From Aquimarina sp. AU58 (GTDB taxonomy: Bacteria > Bacteroidota > Bacteroidia > Flavobacteriales > Flavobacteriaceae), in NCBI RefSeq assembly GCF_900312745.1, contig NZ_OMPD01000003.1, positions 1 through 64,000 on the forward strand: a DNA stretch of 64,000 nucleotides, written 5' to 3'. Position 1 is the first letter of the stretch. The number at the start of each line of letters is the position of its first letter. The notes under the pieces were generated by a model, which was not told the DNA's origin, searched no databases, and worked only from the letters and a program-made list of their open reading frames with translations. Below are positions 55,868-64,000 of this stretch, piece after piece. A program made the translations under genes and the position numbers.

Positions 55868-55893
55868 TATAAGTATCTTTTAAAATAAAGAGA

Positions 55894-56133
55894 TTATTTA
55901 TTTAAGAAACCTTTTGCTCTTGCTTCTTTTAAAACAGCAGAGATTCCGTTCTTATTTATATTTTTTAATGCAGCGGTTGACACTTTAAGTGTTATCCAAC
56001 GATCTTCTTCTGGAATATAAAAACGCTTTTTTATTAAATTCGCATTGAATTTACGTTTCGTTTTATTCATCGCGTGGGAAACATTGTTTCCTACCATTGC
56101 TTTTTTACCTGTAAGCTCGCAAACTCTTGACAT
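55894..56133 (-). CDS. rpmB: 50S ribosomal protein L28
   Basis: 79 residues, complete. MSRVCELTGKKAMVGNNVSHA and RKFNANLIKKRF are the L28 signature. First gene of its operon; its promoter is in the stretch 56134-56300. Confidence 0.97.
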   Translation of the reverse strand: MSRVCELTGKKAMVGNNVSHAMNKTKRKFNANLIKKRFYIPEEDRWITLKVSTAALKNINKNGISAVLKEARAKGFLNK

Positions 56134-56487
56134 CTCTTCTTAATTTTGGTATTATTTCAAAACAGGGTGCAAATTAACGAATTATTTACCGAACCACCAA
56201 TAATAGTTTAGTAATTTTTCTTCTTTTTTTTAGTTTTTTCTTACTGCTTTAGAAAAATGAAAAAACAGGTATTTTTACGTATTTCAAAAATATGACAATA
56301 CGTCTATCTTTACAATAGTTAGTATTACAATTGTAACTAACTACTTAATATGGGGTAATTAAGTAGTAAACGAAGCGGGTCATTTAAAAATGACCCGCTT
56401 TTTTGTTGTGCTTTATATTATAGCAATACAAACACATACTAAACACCAATAAAACCTAACTAACCTAATTTAAACAGAACTTATTTT
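56134..56487. other. Gene-free stretch with rpmB promoter region and candidate RNA
   Basis: About 354 bases between rpmB (minus) and the esterase gene (minus). Left part is the rpmB leader; the middle and right hold the candidate RNA 56313-56404; the rest to 56487 shows nothing recognised. Confidence 0.6.
56313..56404 (+). ncRNA. Candidate structured small RNA
   Basis: Three hairpins in a row: 56317-56342 (7-bp stem AGTTAGT / ACTAACT), 56341-56366 (9-bp CTACTTAAT / ATTAAGTAG, loop rich in G) and 56373-56400 (12-bp AAGCGGGTCATT / AATGACCCGCTT), the last followed by TTTT. A box TATCTTTAC at 56305 with TTTC about 20 bases upstream may be the promoter. No open frame fits. Direction is plus, since the T run is only on that strand. 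No gene uses this terminator. Confidence 0.5.
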
Positions 56488-57234
56488 TTAAAAACGTTGA
56501 TCTGTATATTCAACACTTTGACTCCATATATTATTTTCTATCTGTACCATAGAATCATTTAATTCACTTACATATTGTGCGGCACCATAATCATTTTTAC
56601 CCTCGGCTACTACAAATGTTATATTGCATCCCAAGTCTTTTGCTGCATTAACATTTTTATACGCTTTCTTTATAGAAAAATATCGATCTTTTGTCCCGTG
56701 AACAACATAGATAGGAGTATTTATTTTATCCGAAACTTCAAAATTAGATGCTACAACAATGAGAGCAGAGAATAAATGATCATTATCTTTTACGAGCTTA
56801 ATTGATTGTAAAGCTCCATTACTATATCCTATTAGAACAATTTTTTTGTCGTCTATTGGGTAACTATTTCGTGCAGCGTTTATAAAATCAATAATAATAT
56901 GCTCTAAAGCTTTTTTATCTGGTCTTTTCCATGAAATTTTTGGGCTAAAAACAATCCCTTGCATATTTTCAATTCCTGGAATAATAAAATCTTTTTTAAA
57001 ATTTGGGTATTTCTTTGCTCCTACTCCTCCCGGAAGTACAATATAGACAGGTAACTTTTCATTCTGATTATTCTCTGGTAGAATAAGATCAAACTCCCCT
57101 TCGTATACTGCATTAAACGTTTCCATTTCTGAACCAAACACCCTGTTATGTGTTTTTCCTGCTATGGTTATAGTTACAAACATCCCCATTAACAAAGAAA
57201 GTATCGTTTTAGAAGAAGGAATTAAAGTTTTCAT
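56488..57234 (-). CDS. Exported alpha/beta-hydrolase (esterase-like)
   Basis: 248 residues from the ATG at 57234 (MKTLIPSSKTIL); the longer frame to 57351 lacks a signal-like start and is less likely. Signal peptide to about residue 25. Nucleophile motif GYSNGAL, then VVHGTKDRYF with the acid and a late His region. It resembles the PHB-depolymerase/esterase group. Substrate unknown. Alone between cinA and rpmB, apparently inserted into a conserved gene order. Confidence 0.7.
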   Translation of the reverse strand: MKTLIPSSKTILSLLMGMFVTITIAGKTHNRVFGSEMETFNAVYEGEFDLILPENNQNEKLPVYIVLPGGVGAKKYPNFKKDFIIPGIENMQGIVFSPKISWKRPDKKALEHIIIDFINAARNSYPIDDKKIVLIGYSNGALQSIKLVKDNDHLFSALIVVASNFEVSDKINTPIYVVHGTKDRYFSIKKAYKNVNAAKDLGCNITFVVAEGKNDYGAAQYVSELNDSMVQIENNIWSQSVEYTDQRF

Positions 57235-57395
57235 AGTTATCAATATTGTTTTGATTACTGTAAAACTACTTCTGTTTGTCGTTTCAAAATGTGTTTTATC
57301 GTTCAATCGCACTTTTTTGTCGATGAATTGCAAAAACATACAGATAAACAATATCGATAGTATAGGTTAGAATAAAGAATACCTAAATTAGGTAA

Positions 57396-58643
57396 TTATG
57401 ATTTAAGTAATGTATTAAGCAAAAGTTCGAAAGATTTATTTACTGCTTTACCAATAGTTCGTTCTCTAAGATTACTAAAGACATATTTCTCTGAAAAAAC
57501 ACCTTTTGGAGAAGCTATTGCAATAAAAACGGTTCCTACTTCGACATCTCCATCACCTTTTTCTGGGCCAGCATTACCTGTAGTAGCAATAGCATAATCT
57601 GATTTAAACTTCTCTTTTACTGCCAGAGCCATGGCTTCTGCGACCTCGATACTTGTCACAGTATATTTTTTAATACTCTCGGGATCTATGCCCAATATAT
57701 CTATTTTGGATTGCGTAGCATAAGTAACAGCTCCACCATTAAAATAAGCAGAAGCACCCGCATTGGCCGTAAACGACTGTGCTATTTTGCCTCCGGTACA
57801 ACTTTCTGCTACAGAGAGTGTTTTACCTTGCTTAATCAATAGCTGACCAATTCTCTTCTCTATAGTTTCGTCTTCTTCATACCCAACAATAATATCTCCT
57901 ATTATAAGGCATAAGGCTGATACTTTTTTTTCTATAGTATCCTCGAGAAGTTTTTTATCGCTCCCTCTTGCCGAAAGACGAAGTCTTACTCTTCCTAAAT
58001 TAGGCAAATATGCTAATTTGATATATGAAGGTAAATCATCCTCCCAGTCTTCAATTTTTTCTGCTACCGCACTCTCGCCCATACCATAAGTAAGTATTGT
58101 TTTATGAATGATATAGGGTCTGTTAAACCTCTTTTGCAACCTAGGCAGTACCTCATCTTTCATTAATCCTTTCATTTCGTAAGGCACTCCAGGCATAGAT
58201 ATAAAAACTTTGTCTTCTTTTTCTAGCCACATTCCTGGAGCTGTACCATAGAGATTCATCAAGACGGTTGATTTACTAGGTACAAGGGCTTGCTGCCTAT
58301 TCACATCAGAAATTGGTATAGAGATATATTTAGCAAATAACTTTTCGACATGCTCAAGCACGTCCTTGTTTTCTACTAATGTATCTTCAAAATATTCGCA
58401 AATAGTATGTTTTGTAATATCGTCTTTTGTAGGGCCCAGACCACCTGTTATTAATACAACATCTACTCTATTACTAGCTTCTGCTATTGCATCGAGAATA
58501 TGTTGTTTATCATCTTTTACAGATGAGATCTGATGTACATCTATACCAATTTTGTTAAGCTCTTTACCTATAAATGCAGAATTAGAATCAATGATTTGTC
58601 CAATCAGAATTTCATCCCCTATAGTAATAATTTCTGCAAGCAT
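57396..58643 (-). CDS. cinA: CinA-family nicotinamide-nucleotide amidase
   Basis: 415 residues. N-terminal MoCF-like domain ([39 protein letters not shown]) and C-terminal CinA amidase domain ([33 protein letters not shown]). It recycles NMN-type pyridine nucleotides; competence link is historical. Two bases after the Hpt gene, so one operon with it. Confidence 0.94.
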   Translation of the reverse strand: MLAEIITIGDEILIGQIIDSNSAFIGKELNKIGIDVHQISSVKDDKQHILDAIAEASNRVDVVLITGGLGPTKDDITKHTICEYFEDTLVENKDVLEHVEKLFAKYISIPISDVNRQQALVPSKSTVLMNLYGTAPGMWLEKEDKVFISMPGVPYEMKGLMKDEVLPRLQKRFNRPYIIHKTILTYGMGESAVAEKIEDWEDDLPSYIKLAYLPNLGRVRLRLSARGSDKKLLEDTIEKKVSALCLIIGDIIVGYEEDETIEKRIGQLLIKQGKTLSVAESCTGGKIAQSFTANAGASAYFNGGAVTYATQSKIDILGIDPESIKKYTVTSIEVAEAMALAVKEKFKSDYAIATTGNAGPEKGDGDVEVGTVFIAIASPKGVFSEKYVFSNLRERTIGKAVNKSFELLLNTLLKS

Positions 58644-58645
58644 AT

Positions 58646-58984
58646 TTAGCTAAAATCTGCTTTCAGGTCTTCGAGAGCCCCATTAACTGTAGATACAATA
58701 TGATCCAGAATAGGTATGATCTGTTCCTTTTCTTTCTTCGTTTTTGACCAAGCTTCTATTTGTTTTATTTGCGCCAAAAGATCTATATCAAATAATTGAA
58801 GATTAGGTTTCATCTTATGAGCATATTGATATGCCATCTGTGGATTATCAGAATTTACAGCCTGAACCATACTATCAAGATCAGGCGGTATTTCTTCTAG
58901 AAAAGTCTGTACCAGGACAGCTATAAATTCGTTATCGCCTCCTGATAATTCATTTACATGTTTTAAACTATATCCTTTGCTCAT
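58646..58984 (-). CDS. Histidine phosphotransfer (Hpt) domain protein
   Basis: 112 residues. The helical Hpt fold carries the phospho-acceptor in [11 protein letters not shown] (His near 57), following a helix ([20 protein letters not shown]). It passes phosphoryl groups between a hybrid kinase and a response regulator; no kinase or regulator is nearby, so the partners are elsewhere. Directly abuts the FAH gene (no gap) and cinA (2 bases). Confidence 0.85.
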   Translation of the reverse strand: MSKGYSLKHVNELSGGDNEFIAVLVQTFLEEIPPDLDSMVQAVNSDNPQMAYQYAHKMKPNLQLFDIDLLAQIKQIEAWSKTKKEKEQIIPILDHIVSTVNGALEDLKADFS

Positions 58985-59596
58985 TTATTTTACTTTTATT
59001 GAAAAAAATTGTTGGTTATTTATATATCCTGTCAAAATATCATTTGGTTTTACAACTCCAACACCAGCTGGCGTACCTGTAAATATAATATCTCCTATCT
59101 TTAAAGTAAAATATTTTGACACATATTCTATTAATTCATTGATCTTCCATAGCATAAGCCTTGTATTACCTTGTTGTGCGGTTTCTCCATTTTTTTCTAA
59201 ACGAAAATCAATAGCATCGATATCTTCATATTCTTCTTTAGACACCCACTTTCCTATTACTGCCGCTCCATCAAAGGCTTTAGCTTTCTCCCAGGGAAGA
59301 CCTTTTGCTTTAAGTTTAGCCTGCAAATCCCGTGCCGTGAAATCTATTCCAAGGCTTACTTCATTATAATATTTATGAGCAAATTTTTTATCAATATACT
59401 TACCTACTTTATTTATTTTTATCAATACCTCAACTTCATGATGAATATCATCTGAGAAATCTGGTATAAAAAAGGGTTGCTTTTTTAACAAAATAGAAGT
59501 GTCCGGTTTTATAAAAACTACAGGATCTTCGGGTCTTTCATTTTCTAGTTCCTCGATATGATCTGTATAATTACGACCTATGCAAATAAGTTTCAT
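58985..59596 (-). CDS. Fumarylacetoacetate hydrolase family protein
   Basis: 203 residues, the single-domain FAH fold. Seen: CIGRNYTDHIEE, metal ligands in HHEVEVLIKINK (His-His-Glu pattern) and DFTARDLQAKLKAKGLPWEKAKAFDG, and IIFTGTPAGVGVV. These enzymes cleave C-C bonds of beta-keto acids or act as oxaloacetate-type decarboxylases. Substrate unknown. In operon with exonuclease (24 bases upstream), Hpt and cinA. Confidence 0.9.
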   Translation of the reverse strand: MKLICIGRNYTDHIEELENERPEDPVVFIKPDTSILLKKQPFFIPDFSDDIHHEVEVLIKINKVGKYIDKKFAHKYYNEVSLGIDFTARDLQAKLKAKGLPWEKAKAFDGAAVIGKWVSKEEYEDIDAIDFRLEKNGETAQQGNTRLMLWKINELIEYVSKYFTLKIGDIIFTGTPAGVGVVKPNDILTGYINNQQFFSIKVK

Positions 59597-59620
59597 GATA
59601 TAAAATGATAAAAGAAAAGA

Positions 59621-60400
59621 TTATAGATTTAGGCTATTATTTAACTTACGAAGTCGAACTGCTGTAAGTACTTTTTTGGTATACAAAGGAAAGTCTGCAT
59701 TCTGTATCCAGCCAAAATATCCAGGTTCTTCTTCCATTACCTGTTCTACTAATTTTCCTTTGTGTTTCCCAAAAGAAAAAATTTCTTTTTTATTATCGTC
59801 ATAAGCTATAAAACCAGCAAAATCTGCAAACTGCTTTCTGGAACTAAATTCTGACAAGAACTTGGCGTCGTTTTCTAATTCTGGATAACGATCTAATTGT
59901 GCTTTTAACACTTCATAAGTAGCAAGTGTATCAGCTTCTGCAGAATGTGCATCTGTTAGATCCTTATCACAATAAAATTTATATGCAGCAGACAGTGTTC
60001 TTTTTTCCATTTTATGATAAATGGTTTGTACATCAATTGCAACGGTATTTTTCATATCAAAATCCAGCTCTGCTCTCAACAATTCTTCTGCTAATAATGG
60101 TATATCGAACCGATTAGAATTAAAACCTCCTAAATCGCAACCTTTTATCATTTCACTGACTTTACTCGCTATTTTCTTAAAAACAGGTTCATTAGCTACC
60201 TTGGCATCATCGATACCATGTACTGCTGTAGTTTCTGGAGGTATTGGCATTTCGGGATTAACCAACCAGGTTTTGCTTTCCTGGGTACCATTGGGAAATA
60301 TTTTTAGAATAGAAATTTCTACAATACGATCTTTAGAAATATTTATACCGGTAGTTTCCAGATCAAAAAAACATATCGGTCTTTTTAAATTAAGCTCCAT
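59621..60400 (-). CDS. DEDDh 3'-5' exonuclease with DUF3820-like tail
   Basis: 259 residues. RNase-T/DnaQ-like exonuclease: ExoI FFDLETTGI (Asp/Glu at 13/15), ExoII NSNRFDIPLL (Asp near 118), ExoIII HSAEADTLATYEVL (His and Asp near 150). The final 60 residues (FSFGKHKGKLVEQVMEEEPGYFGWIQNADFP) match the ExoX C-terminal/DUF3820 module. It degrades single-stranded 3' ends, in repair or proofreading. First gene of the operon towards cinA, with a -7 box at 60420. Confidence 0.92.
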   Translation of the reverse strand: MELNLKRPICFFDLETTGINISKDRIVEISILKIFPNGTQESKTWLVNPEMPIPPETTAVHGIDDAKVANEPVFKKIASKVSEMIKGCDLGGFNSNRFDIPLLAEELLRAELDFDMKNTVAIDVQTIYHKMEKRTLSAAYKFYCDKDLTDAHSAEADTLATYEVLKAQLDRYPELENDAKFLSEFSSRKQFADFAGFIAYDDNKKEIFSFGKHKGKLVEQVMEEEPGYFGWIQNADFPLYTKKVLTAVRLRKLNNSLNL

Positions 60401-60419
60401 AAATTGATTGTGTGATACT

Positions 60420-60427
60420 CAAAGATA
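60420..60427 (-). promoter_or_regulatory. Putative -7 box of the exonuclease-cinA operon
   Basis: TATCTTTG on the minus strand matches TAnnTTTG, about 20 bases before the start codon. -33 box not clear. Confidence 0.45.
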
Positions 60428-60481
60428 ACAGCTATTCTTTAACATTCTTATAGACTAACTCTATTTTAACATTTACAAAAA

Positions 60482-61168
60482 CTATACAACCTTATTAACG
60501 AATACATTATCCGCAAATTTTCTTGTAACTGTCTCTATTGTATTATCAAATTTAATTCGAATTGATTTATCAAACTCCCGAACTTCAAGAATTTTTATTT
60601 CACTACTTAATGCCAAGCCGATTTCTGATACGTATTTTAAAAAATGAACAGAGCCATCATTTACAGCAATAAGTTGGCAAACATCTCCTTCTGATAAGGA
60701 AGAAAGCGTTATTTTAGGTACAATAGAATACTCTCCATTAGCATTAGGAATCATCTCACCATGAGGGTCTTTTTTAGGAAAATCCATAAAGCGATCTAAT
60801 TCGTCAATCAACTTACGAGACTTAATATGCTCTAATTGCTCTGCCACATCATGAACCTCATCCCATGTAAAATTTAGATAGTTACACAAAAAAGTCTCCC
60901 ATAATCTATGTTTACGAATCAATCGCACCGCAACAGACTTACCTCCTTCTGTTAAATCTAATTTACCATACTTTTCACTTACTACATAACCTTTGGCTTT
61001 TAACTTCTTAATCATATTGTTTGTAGAAGCCGGAGAAACTTTAAGATAATCTGCCAATTGGTTATTTCCCACTTTTACAGAAGCATCCTCTATAAGCAAC
61101 TGAAATATAGCCTTTAAGTAATCTTCTTCACTTTTAGTTAAATTATTCAAATTTAATTTGTTAGTCAT
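60482..61168 (-). CDS. DtxR/MntR-family metal-dependent repressor
   Basis: 228 residues. Winged-helix DNA-binding domain (SEEDYLKAIFQLL, NNQLADYLKVSPASTNNMIKKLKAKGYV), the dimerisation and metal-binding domain (HRLWETFLCNYLNFTWDEVHDVAEQLEHIKSRKLIDELDRFM, DPHG) and a C-terminal FeoA/SH3-like part (LSEGDVCQLIAVND). It senses Mn or Fe. Divergent from a TonB receptor, whose promoter it probably represses; a palindrome overlaps its own start codon. Confidence 0.92.
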   Translation of the reverse strand: MTNKLNLNNLTKSEEDYLKAIFQLLIEDASVKVGNNQLADYLKVSPASTNNMIKKLKAKGYVVSEKYGKLDLTEGGKSVAVRLIRKHRLWETFLCNYLNFTWDEVHDVAEQLEHIKSRKLIDELDRFMDFPKKDPHGEMIPNANGEYSIVPKITLSSLSEGDVCQLIAVNDGSVHFLKYVSEIGLALSSEIKILEVREFDKSIRIKFDNTIETVTRKFADNVFVNKVV

Positions 61169-61175
61169 GGCTAAC
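61160..61175. promoter_or_regulatory. Imperfect palindrome over the regulator start codon, candidate operator
   Basis: GTTAGTCATGGCTAAC reads GTTAG/CTAAC at both ends around the start codon, with one mismatched pair. It resembles the GTTAG-type half sites of DtxR-family operators, suggesting autoregulation (inference). Confidence 0.45.
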
Positions 61176-61219
61176 TTTTTTAGTTTTGTCGAAATAATAA
61201 AACAAAATTACTAAACCTA

Positions 61220-63445
61220 ATGCAATTACGTATAACAATCTTATTCACTTTTATTAATTCACTTATTTACAGTTCTTTATACTCACAAGAACTCAATTCT
61301 ACCGGCACATTAAAAGGTGTAATATACGATGACAATGGAATACTTCCTTTTGCTAATATATATATAGAAGGAACTTCTCTTGGTAGTTCTAGTGATGAAA
61401 ATGGTGTATTTAGTATTGAAAATGTACCTGTTGGAGATTACAAAGTAGTTGCTTCATTTACGGGCTACACCCCAATTAAAAGAAAGGTTTCTATTACAGC
61501 TGGAGAAAACAAAATAAACCTGGTTATGTCACAAGGATCATCTCTCGATGAAGTGGTAATCACAGGAACATTGAAAGCCGTAAGCCGATCAGAAAGCCCT
61601 GTTCCTGTAGAAATCTACTCTCCTACATTTTTCAAAAAAAATCCAACACCTAATTTGTTTGAATCTTTACAAAACGTAAACGGAGTAAGACCACAACTTA
61701 ACTGTAGCATCTGTAACACTGGAGATATACACATTAATGGTTTAGAAGGACCTTACACATTGGTAATGATAGACGGAATGCCTATTGTAAGTGGATTATC
61801 AACTGTTTATGGATTATCAGGAATACCTAATTCGTTAATCGATAGAATCGAAGTGGTAAAAGGACCTGCTTCATCTCTATATGGAAGTGAAGCTGTCGGA
61901 GGCCTTATCAATGTTATTACAAAAAACCCTAATGATGCTCCCGAGGTAAGTACTGATATTTTTGCTACCAGTTGGGGTGAAACTAATATAGATTTTGGTT
62001 TTAAAACCAAATTAGGTAGTGCTACTGCATTATTTGGCGTCAATTATTTTTATTATGATCAAGCTATAGATAACAATGATGATGGGTTTACCGATCTTAC
62101 ATTGCAAGACCGTATATCTATATTTAACAAATGGAATTTTAAGCGGAAAAGCGGAAAAAACTTTACGCTTGCTGGCAGGTTTTATTATGAAGATAGATGG
62201 GGAGGAGAAAATGAGTGGAATTCTGATTTTAGAGGAAGTGATCAAATATATGGTGAAAGCATATATACTGCACGATATGAAATACTGGGCAGCTATGAAT
62301 TACCAGTAGAAGAACCTTTAACACTCTCTTTTTCTTATACAGATCACGATCAAGACTCGTATTATGGGATCGTATCCTACCAGGCAAAACAACGTATTGG
62401 TTTTACTCAATTAACCTGGGATAAAAAAATAAAATCGCACGATCTACTATTCGGAGCTGCTTACAGGTATCAATATTATGACGATAACACACCAGCAACA
62501 ACTTCAAACGGTCAAAACAACCCCGAGGAAACAAATACTCCCGGTATATTTTTACAAGACGAAATCACACTGGCTCCCAAACATAAACTATTATTAGGAA
62601 CAAGACTAGATTACCATAATCGACACGGAACCATTTTCACTCCAAGACTTGCTTATAAATGGAATATTAATGATAAAAATATTTTTAGATTCAATGCCGG
62701 TACAGGATTTAGAGTAGTTAATCTTTTTACAGAAGATCATGCAGCTCTCACAGGTTCTCGAGAGGTCATTATCGAAGAAGATCTCGATCCCGAAGAATCT
62801 TATAATGTAAACCTTAATTATATCAAAAAAATATTTTTTGATAACGGAACCTTTATAGGACTGGATGCTTCAGCCTGGTATACCTATTTTACAAATGCTA
62901 TCATTCCCGATTATGAAACAAATGTTGAAGAAATACGATATGGCAATTTAGATGGTCATGCAGTATCTACCGGAGTAAGCCTTAATACCAATATTAACTT
63001 TTCTAATGGATTAAAATTTACATTAGGAATGAGTGGACTTAATGTTTCGAATACAGAGAACGGAGTAACTACACGCCAGATACTCACAGAAAGTTTCACA
63101 GGAACCTGGGGAGCTACTTATAAAATACAATCTCTTAACCTAACATTAGACTATACAGGGAACATATATGGCCCTATGCGACTGGCAACTCAGGGACCAG
63201 ACGATCCCAGAAAAGAAAAATCACCATGGTGGAGTATTCAAAACATACAATTCTCACATAAAACCAAAAATAACATAGAAATTTACGGAGGCGTTAAAAA
63301 TTTATTAGACTGGACACCTAGTCGAGGTAACCCTTTTTTAATAGCCGGAGCCGACGACCCTTTTGGACCAGATTTTGATACCACCTATATATATGCTTCT
63401 AATCAAGGAATACGAGGTTTTTTAGGGGTTCGTTATTCCTTGTAA
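61220..63445 (+). CDS. TonB-dependent receptor with CxxC plug
   Basis: 741 residues. Signal peptide (about 1-22), carboxypeptidase-regulatory-like domain (LKGVIYDDNGILPFANIYIEG..., 29-110), plug with the motif QLNCSICNTGDIHINGLEG near 158-176 and the TonB-plug strand VVKGPASSLYGSEAVGGLINVITK, then the barrel ending in RGFLGVRYSL. The Cys-x-x-Cys pair in the plug and the adjacent metal regulator suggest uptake of a metal or metal complex. 51 bases from the divergent MntR-like gene. Confidence 0.9.
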   Translation: MQLRITILFTFINSLIYSSLYSQELNSTGTLKGVIYDDNGILPFANIYIEGTSLGSSSDENGVFSIENVPVGDYKVVASFTGYTPIKRKVSITAGENKINLVMSQGSSLDEVVITGTLKAVSRSESPVPVEIYSPTFFKKNPTPNLFESLQNVNGVRPQLNCSICNTGDIHINGLEGPYTLVMIDGMPIVSGLSTVYGLSGIPNSLIDRIEVVKGPASSLYGSEAVGGLINVITKNPNDAPEVSTDIFATSWGETNIDFGFKTKLGSATALFGVNYFYYDQAIDNNDDGFTDLTLQDRISIFNKWNFKRKSGKNFTLAGRFYYEDRWGGENEWNSDFRGSDQIYGESIYTARYEILGSYELPVEEPLTLSFSYTDHDQDSYYGIVSYQAKQRIGFTQLTWDKKIKSHDLLFGAAYRYQYYDDNTPATTSNGQNNPEETNTPGIFLQDEITLAPKHKLLLGTRLDYHNRHGTIFTPRLAYKWNINDKNIFRFNAGTGFRVVNLFTEDHAALTGSREVIIEEDLDPEESYNVNLNYIKKIFFDNGTFIGLDASAWYTYFTNAIIPDYETNVEEIRYGNLDGHAVSTGVSLNTNINFSNGLKFTLGMSGLNVSNTENGVTTRQILTESFTGTWGATYKIQSLNLTLDYTGNIYGPMRLATQGPDDPRKEKSPWWSIQNIQFSHKTKNNIEIYGGVKNLLDWTPSRGNPFLIAGADDPFGPDFDTTYIYASNQGIRGFLGVRYSL

Positions 63446-63457
63446 ATTCAATACAAA

Positions 63458-63937
63458 ATGAAAGCTTTTAATATCATATCATTCTTTATATTATCTCTTC
63501 TATATCAAAATGTAACAGCACAGTTACAAATTGATTCTTTTGAGTCTATAGAAAACAAAATGACTATTGCCCCAAAACCTTTGGTCGTATTTATTCATAC
63601 CGATTGGTGCATGTATTGTAAAAATATGGAAAATACAACTTTTAAGAATAATGATATTATACAACAATTAAACGAAAATTTCTATTTTGCTTCACTAAAT
63701 GGAGAAAGTCGTGAAACCATACATTTCTTAAACAATTCTTTTCGTTTTCAACCTAATGGAAATAAAACAGGAGTGCATCAATTAGCCAGAGAACTTGCTA
63801 CAGTTAATAACCAAATTGGCTATCCAACATTGGCAATTCTAAATCACAAATACGAAATCATATTTCAACAGCAATCTTTTTTAAGTGCTAAAGAACTTAT
63901 CAAAATATTAAATAAACTTTCTAAAAATGATTCATAA
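63458..63937 (+). CDS. Exported thioredoxin-like protein
   Basis: 159 residues, signal peptide 1-21 (ending NVTAQ). Thioredoxin-fold core with active-site CMYC in HTDWCMYCKNMENTTF (Cys52/Cys55) and the cis-Pro region QIGYPTLAIL. Similar to single-domain DUF255/thioredoxin_7 proteins. It starts 12 bases after the TonB receptor and overlaps the following lipoprotein gene, so the three form an operon; it may keep the receptor's CxxC reduced or carry a metal (inference). Confidence 0.85.
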   Translation: MKAFNIISFFILSLLYQNVTAQLQIDSFESIENKMTIAPKPLVVFIHTDWCMYCKNMENTTFKNNDIIQQLNENFYFASLNGESRETIHFLNNSFRFQPNGNKTGVHQLARELATVNNQIGYPTLAILNHKYEIIFQQQSFLSAKELIKILNKLSKNDS

Positions 63938-64000
63938 AAAATTAACGCTATTACTTCTTATTTTCACGTTTTTCTCCTGTAAAAAAGAAGTGAAAGATAA
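63927..64000 (+). CDS. Start of a lipoprotein gene, cut by the window end
   Basis: An ATG overlapping the thioredoxin-like gene by 11 bases opens a frame whose first residues (MIHKKLTLLLLIFTFFSCKK) are an SPII signal with lipobox FFSC. Only 24 codons are seen, so product unknown. Expected to belong to the same operon as the TonB receptor. Confidence 0.6.
   Translation, partial: MIHKKLTLLLLIFTFFSCKKEVKD

Noticed and set aside
60021..60407. 128-codon plus-strand frame
   Set aside because: Antisense to the exonuclease gene with intact catalytic motifs.
1..64000. tRNA, rRNA, CRISPR arrays, prophage genes and a replication origin
   Set aside because: I searched the gaps for T-loop-like motifs, regular direct repeats with spacers, phage structural genes and DnaA-box clusters and saw none, but this was by eye only.

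Overview
The window is strongly AT-rich DNA from a member of the Bacteroidota, most likely family Flavobacteriaceae (an Aquimarina-like marine flavobacterium is my guess, not shown). The basis is the gene content (TonB-dependent receptors, a FecR/ECF-sigma pair, the order rpmB-rpmG-DUF4295-ftsY, bshC of bacillithiol synthesis, TPR-LuxR regulator, many SPII lipoproteins), the lack of Shine-Dalgarno sequences and the Bacteroidota -7 promoter box TAnnTTTG before several genes. No rRNA, tRNA, CRISPR array or phage was seen.

Layout. 1-356: an A-rich, repeat-bearing edge that looks like a damaged contig end. 357-8863: ordinary genes (TerB-like, DUF1456, a methyltransferase plus unknown partner, cupin, sucC, LON-domain protein, lysA). 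8989-21000: secreted amidohydrolase, SRPBCC, DUF3820 and DUF922 proteins, guaA with a LysM/periplasmic-binding-like lipid or wall protein downstream, a TPR-LuxR regulator facing bshC. 21159-32790: mostly plus-strand run of three exported metallopeptidases (M14, M3, M16) with an RsgA GTPase and several unknown proteins between them. 33291-37530: secreted small protein, two tandem leucine-rich-repeat proteins and a degenerate IS630-family insertion. 37682-38660: an M57 metalloprotease lipoprotein bracketed by a 19-bp perfect inverted repeat.

39612-55400: rimO and ftsY bracket about 13 kb of accessory genes: a serine hydrolase, an ECF sigma / FecR / STN-type TonB receptor system, a divergent lipoprotein with a 33-residue membrane microprotein, a decayed second copy of that same promoter module with a paralogous 36-residue microprotein, a GT2 glycosyltransferase with a polytopic membrane partner, a lipoprotein made of 35-residue Trp/Cys repeats, and an amidase. 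55526-61168: housekeeping genes (ribosomal proteins, cinA, Hpt, FAH, exonuclease) with a candidate small RNA at 56313-56404. 60482-64000: DtxR/MntR-type regulator divergent from a TonB receptor, thioredoxin-like protein and lipoprotein, probably a metal-linked uptake locus.

The most unusual signals are (1) the duplicated sigma/lipoprotein/microprotein module at 46133-48116, (2) a 53-nt perfect hairpin forming the last codons of a TonB receptor gene, so that transcription may end at or before the stop codon, (3) the inverted repeat around the M57 gene, (4) a 59-bp conserved non-coding element in two copies, and (5) the triple-hairpin candidate RNA next to rpmB. All were found by eye; none has been tested by alignment or database search.
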